Position numbers and translations under genes: made by a program. Of a stretch of DNA of 7,870 bases, positions 5,609-7,870 are shown piece after piece. The stretch is from Planctomycetia bacterium (GTDB lineage Bacteria; Planctomycetota; Phycisphaerae; Phycisphaerales; SM1A02): assembly GCA_005799475.1 (NCBI GenBank), contig SYGQ01000185.1, forward strand, positions 1-7,870. Reading direction: 5' to 3'. Numbering within the stretch: position 1 is the first letter of the stretch; each line of letters begins with the position of its first letter. Below the pieces are notes generated by a model. That model saw nothing but the letters and a program-made list of their open reading frames with translations. It had not been told where the DNA came from and made no database searches.

Positions 5609-5890
5609 ATGACCACAATCCGTATCCGCAAGTACCCCAACCGTCGTCTGTACGACACGAGCCGTTCGACCTTCATTACCAGTGGCCAGCTCCACGACAT
5701 CGTGCGCACGGGCTCGCAGATTCAGGTCATCGAGACCGCGTCCGGCCGCGACATCACGAACATCGTGCTGATGCAAACAGTGATCGAGCGCGACCCGAAC
5801 CGGATCATCAATCTCCCGACAGACAAGATTCACAATCTCGTTCGTGGGATCGAGTGCAGCAACGGCTGCGCGACAGCAGCCGCGCAGTAA
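5609..5890 (+). CDS. Short PhaR-like (PHB/PHA accumulation regulator N-domain) DNA-binding protein
   Basis: A 93-aa protein that is essentially just the DNA-binding domain found at the N-terminus of PhaR, the repressor that senses polyhydroxyalkanoate and controls phasin genes. The signature is clear: IRKYPNRRLYDTSRSTFIT at residues 6-24, then QLHDIVRTGSQIQVIETASGRDIT and a short helix. Proteobacterial PhaR is about twice as long and has a C-terminal PHB_acc part implicated in PHA sensing. That part is absent here and replaced by a tail with two cysteines (ECSNGC). No PHA synthase, phasin or depolymerase gene is in the window, so a role in PHA control is not shown. ATG 5609 is supported by AGGA 5 nt upstream. 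The gene is convergent with the MFS exporter, 11 nt apart. A CTGC-N4-GCAG site upstream suggests autoregulation. Confidence 0.87.
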   Translation: MTTIRIRKYPNRRLYDTSRSTFITSGQLHDIVRTGSQIQVIETASGRDITNIVLMQTVIERDPNRIINLPTDKIHNLVRGIECSNGCATAAAQ

Positions 5891-5901
5891 TCGATCGTCA
5901 T

Positions 5902-7146
5902 CTAGCTTGTCGGCGGCTGTGGTTCCTCTGAGACGAGGTGCCGCAGCCGTCTCACTTGGGGGAACGCCCACGCCACGGCACCGACGACGGCGAGCGTGCC
6001 GAGCCCGCCGCTGACCACGCTCACGACGGGGCCGAAGAGCCGTGCGACGAGGCCGCTCTCGAACGCCCCGAGTTCATTGCTGCACTCAATGAAGAGCGAG
6101 TTGACGCCGCTCACGCGCCCTCGCAGATGGTTCGGCGTGCGCGTCTGAACCAGCGTGTGCCTGATGATGACGCTCACATTGTCGAATGCTCCCGAGGCAA
6201 AGAGCATGACGAGGCTCAGCCAGGTCCACGGCGAGAGGCCGAAGATGACGATGGCGAGGCCGAAGCAGGCGACCGAGAAAAGCAGCGCGCGGCCAGCGTT
6301 CGCGAGTCGTGGTCGCGCCGCGAGCCAGACCGCCATGACGAACGCGCCCAGGTATGGGGACGCCTTCAACCAGCCGAGGAGTGCCGGTCCGCCCCCGAGA
6401 ATCTCGTCGGCGTAGATCGGTAGCAGCGCCGTCGCCCCCCCAAGCAGCACGCCGAAGAGGTCAAGTGTGAGCGTGGCAAGGATGACCCGTTCGCGCCAAA
6501 TGTGGCTCATGCCTTCGAACATCGACCCCAGTGTGAGCGATACCGTTGCACGCGACTCTTCGCGCGGTTCGAGGCGCGGCGCGATGATGGCGAGGACGAG
6601 GATGAGCGCACCACTGGCGAGGAGCACGATCCAGGCGGGGATGCCCGCGCCGAGCAGGAGGCCCGCGGCGACCGGCCCGGCGACGGCCGAAGCCTGAAAG
6701 ATCCCACTATTGCATGTGACGGCACTCTCGAAGTTCTCCGGCTTCACAAGGAGAGGCAGCAGCGAGTTTCGGCTGGGTCCATTGAAGCTTCGGATGCCTC
6801 CTGAGGCGACGAGCAGCGCATACCAGGTCCACTCCGACGCGCCGCGCGCGCTCGCGATCGCAAAGGCGACAGCGATGACGACGAAGCCGCACTGCGTCAC
6901 CGTGAGGATCGCTTTGCGGCTGTGTCGGTCGGCGGCGTGACCGGCGACGAGCGCCAACGCGATCACCGGCGCGGCGCGGGCGAGCCCGGCGAACCCCAGC
7001 GAGAGCGCATCGTGTGTGGCAAGCCAGATCTCCCAGAGGATCGTCGTCGTCATCATTTGCAGGCCCATGCCCGAGGCGAGGAACCCCACGGCAAAGAGCC
7101 GGTAGTTGCGCTCGCGCATGACCTGCGTGAAGTGCGACGCCGCCAT
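5902..7146 (-). CDS. MFS transporter, MFS_3 / EntS-like exporter
   Basis: A 414-aa inner-membrane protein with about 12 hydrophobic segments, the usual length of MFS_3 proteins such as the enterobactin exporter EntS. It starts with RNYRLFAVGFLASGMG, typical for the family. The motif-A loop GHAADRHSRK lies at residues 69-78 between helices 2 and 3. The second half has LRGRVSGVNSLFIECSNELGAFESG, a region well conserved in this family. The substrate cannot be predicted; neighbouring siderophore or antibiotic genes are absent. ATG 7146-7144 is preceded on the minus strand by TACAGA and 6 nt, and no Shine-Dalgarno sequence is seen. The gene is divergent from nagZ across 61 bp containing a CTGC-N4-GCAG palindrome, and convergent with the PhaR-like gene. 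Confidence 0.9.
   Translation of the reverse strand: MAASHFTQVMRERNYRLFAVGFLASGMGLQMMTTTILWEIWLATHDALSLGFAGLARAAPVIALALVAGHAADRHSRKAILTVTQCGFVVIAVAFAIASARGASEWTWYALLVASGGIRSFNGPSRNSLLPLLVKPENFESAVTCNSGIFQASAVAGPVAAGLLLGAGIPAWIVLLASGALILVLAIIAPRLEPREESRATVSLTLGSMFEGMSHIWRERVILATLTLDLFGVLLGGATALLPIYADEILGGGPALLGWLKASPYLGAFVMAVWLAARPRLANAGRALLFSVACFGLAIVIFGLSPWTWLSLVMLFASGAFDNVSVIIRHTLVQTRTPNHLRGRVSGVNSLFIECSNELGAFESGLVARLFGPVVSVVSGGLGTLAVVGAVAWAFPQVRRLRHLVSEEPQPPTS
5914..5949. repeat. Long imperfect hairpin at the convergent gene ends
   Basis: The arms pair symmetrically: CGGCTG/CAGCCG, a 1x1 mismatch, GG/CC, a 2x2 mismatch, then CCTC/GAGG around a 6-nt loop (tgagac), 12 pairs in all. It lies inside the last codons of the MFS gene and 23 nt beyond the stop of the PhaR-like gene. 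No U-tract follows on either strand, so it is not a canonical terminator. It may act as a bidirectional 3' barrier between convergent transcripts. Confidence 0.45.
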
Positions 7147-7152
7147 GGGCTA

Positions 7153-7158
7153 TCTGTA
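7153..7158 (-). promoter_or_regulatory. Possible leaderless-type -10 (TACAGA) of the MFS exporter
   Basis: On the minus strand TACAGA is followed by 6 nt (tagccc) and the ATG at 7146. The spacing is the same as for the plus-strand genes, but the last base is A instead of T, so the match is weaker. Confidence 0.35.
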
Positions 7159-7175
7159 CCGGAAACCCCCTCGAG

Positions 7176-7187
7176 CTGCGCGGGCAG
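7176..7187. promoter_or_regulatory. Second CTGC-N4-GCAG site, between divergent exporter and nagZ promoters
   Basis: CTGCGCGGGCAG has perfect 4-bp PhaR-type half-sites with a 4-bp spacer. It lies centrally in the 61-bp divergent region, 7 bp before the nagZ -10 (TACCTT) and 17 bp before the exporter -10 (TACAGA). If both transcripts are leaderless, it covers about -42 to -31 for the exporter and -32 to -21 for nagZ, positions suited to repression of both. Confidence 0.5.
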
Positions 7188-7194
7188 AGGTCGA

Positions 7195-7200
7195 TACCTT
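7195..7200 (+). promoter_or_regulatory. Leaderless-type -10 element (TACCTT) of nagZ
   Basis: TACCTT is followed by 7 nt (cttccgc) and the ATG at 7208, with no Shine-Dalgarno sequence in between. This is the same arrangement as before 798, 2798 and 4090. Confidence 0.5.
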
Positions 7201-7207
7201 CTTCCGC

Positions 7208-7870
7208 ATGACCATCGCTCACGAACGGGCGCTCGCGGCGCGACTTCTGTGTGTTGGGTTCGCCGGGGCAGCCATCGACGACGACCTCAGAGAGATGCTC
7301 GGAGCCGGTGTTGCGGGGGTCGTCGTGTTCGCGCGAAATGCAACGACACGAGCCGACTGCGCCGCGCTGTCGGCAAACATCAAGCGCGAGGCGCGGCGAC
7401 TTGGCAATCCCGGCGTGTTCGTGGCCATCGACCACGAAGGCGGCCGCGTCGTGCGCCTCGGTGAGGGCATGACGAAGGTTGCGCCCATGCGAGAAGTGGG
7501 CGCGCTCGGCGAGGCCGAGGCCGCAAGGATCGGCGAACTCTTCGCGCGGGAACTGCGTGCCGCGGGCGTGGACCTCGATTTCGCCCCCGTCGTCGATGTC
7601 GACAGCAATCCAGCCAATCCCGTCATCGGCGACCGCAGCTTCGCGCGCGATGCGTCACGCGTGGGCGCGTGCGCTGGAGCATTCATTCGCGCGATGCAGG
7701 GGCAGGGCGTCGCTGCGTGCGCGAAGCACTTCCCCGGCCATGGCGACACGGATCTCGACAGCCACTTCAAGCTGCCGAGGCTCGCGCACTCCCGGGCCCG
7801 TCTGCGCGAGGTTGAGTTGCCCCCGTTCGCGGCGTCGGTGGCGGCCGGTGTGGCCTCGGTCATGACCGCC
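7208..7870 (+). CDS. nagZ: Beta-N-acetylhexosaminidase NagZ (GH3), N-terminal 221 residues, open at right edge
   Basis: A continuous frame of 221 codons from ATG 7208 to the window end without a stop. It encodes the N-terminal two thirds of a glycoside hydrolase family 3 enzyme of NagZ type. NagZ removes GlcNAc from GlcNAc-anhydroMurNAc (peptides) in the cytoplasm. Visible signatures are AIDHEGGRVVRL with D75-H76-E77, DFAPVVDV followed by NPVIGDRSF, and the hallmark KHFPGHGDTDLDSH at 173-186, whose Asp-His pair serves as the unusual general acid/base. The last residues, SVMTA, stop just before the expected conserved His; the nucleophile Asp lies outside. There is no signal peptide, consistent with a cytoplasmic enzyme acting on the AmpG-imported substrate. 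The start is fixed by TACCTT 7 nt upstream and by the family N-terminus. Confidence 0.93.
   Translation, partial: MTIAHERALAARLLCVGFAGAAIDDDLREMLGAGVAGVVVFARNATTRADCAALSANIKREARRLGNPGVFVAIDHEGGRVVRLGEGMTKVAPMREVGALGEAEAARIGELFARELRAAGVDLDFAPVVDVDSNPANPVIGDRSFARDASRVGACAGAFIRAMQGQGVAACAKHFPGHGDTDLDSHFKLPRLAHSRARLREVELPPFAASVAAGVASVMTA

Noticed and set aside
5914..5949. Hairpin as a rho-independent terminator
   Set aside because: The stem is good but no T-run follows on either strand, so I list it only as an inverted repeat.
1..7870. tRNA/rRNA genes, insertion sequences, CRISPR arrays, att sites
   Set aside because: I looked for direct repeats, terminal inverted repeats with transposase-like frames, regularly spaced repeats and tRNA-like structures and saw none.

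Overview
This is a high-GC bacterial window, densely packed with genes on both strands. It carries ten genes; the first (prfC) and last (nagZ) run off the edges. I saw no mobile element, CRISPR array, tRNA or rRNA. A lipobox protein, an AmpG-type muropeptide permease and NagZ point to a didermic bacterium that recycles peptidoglycan. The mix (solitary rutE, REC-GAF-HD-GYP regulator, PGPGW protein, very short PhaR-like regulator, high GC) would suit a Planctomycetota/Phycisphaerae-like genome, but this is a weak inference and no gene here fixes the phylum.

Layout. 1-739, minus strand: rutE (malonic semialdehyde reductase family), followed 10 nt later by the 5' end of prfC (release factor 3). 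The prfC reading frame is very well conserved, but a TAA stands where the invariant P-loop lysine codon should be. 798-2710, plus strand: a response regulator with a c-di-GMP phosphodiesterase (HD-GYP) output, overlapping by 4 nt a small two-helix PGPGW-type membrane protein. 2798-5469, plus strand: ampG, then an unrecognised protein with an N-terminal lipobox, a 69-residue run of exact xxL tripeptides and a C-terminal transmembrane helix, then a small AhpD-like/CMD protein. 5470-5608: a non-coding stretch rich in inverted repeats, leading into a 93-residue PhaR-type DNA-binding protein. 5902-7146, minus strand: an MFS_3/EntS-like exporter. From 7208, plus strand: nagZ, open at the right edge.

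Two regulatory patterns stand out. First, several genes have a TANNNT -10-like hexamer only 6-7 nt before the start codon and no Shine-Dalgarno sequence, as expected for leaderless transcripts (HD-GYP regulator, ampG, lipoprotein, nagZ; a weaker match for the exporter; a 9-nt variant for the CMD gene). Second, the palindrome CTGC-N4-GCAG, which matches the site I recall for proteobacterial PhaR, occurs exactly twice by my reading. Both copies are intergenic: one upstream of the PhaR-like gene itself and one between the divergent promoters of the exporter and nagZ. This suggests a small local regulon of the PhaR-like protein that includes a muropeptide-recycling gene.

Functional links: AmpG imports GlcNAc-anhydroMurNAc peptides and cytoplasmic NagZ removes the GlcNAc, so two consecutive recycling steps lie within about 4.5 kb. 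The lipid- and helix-anchored tripeptide-repeat protein between them is the most novel protein of the window.
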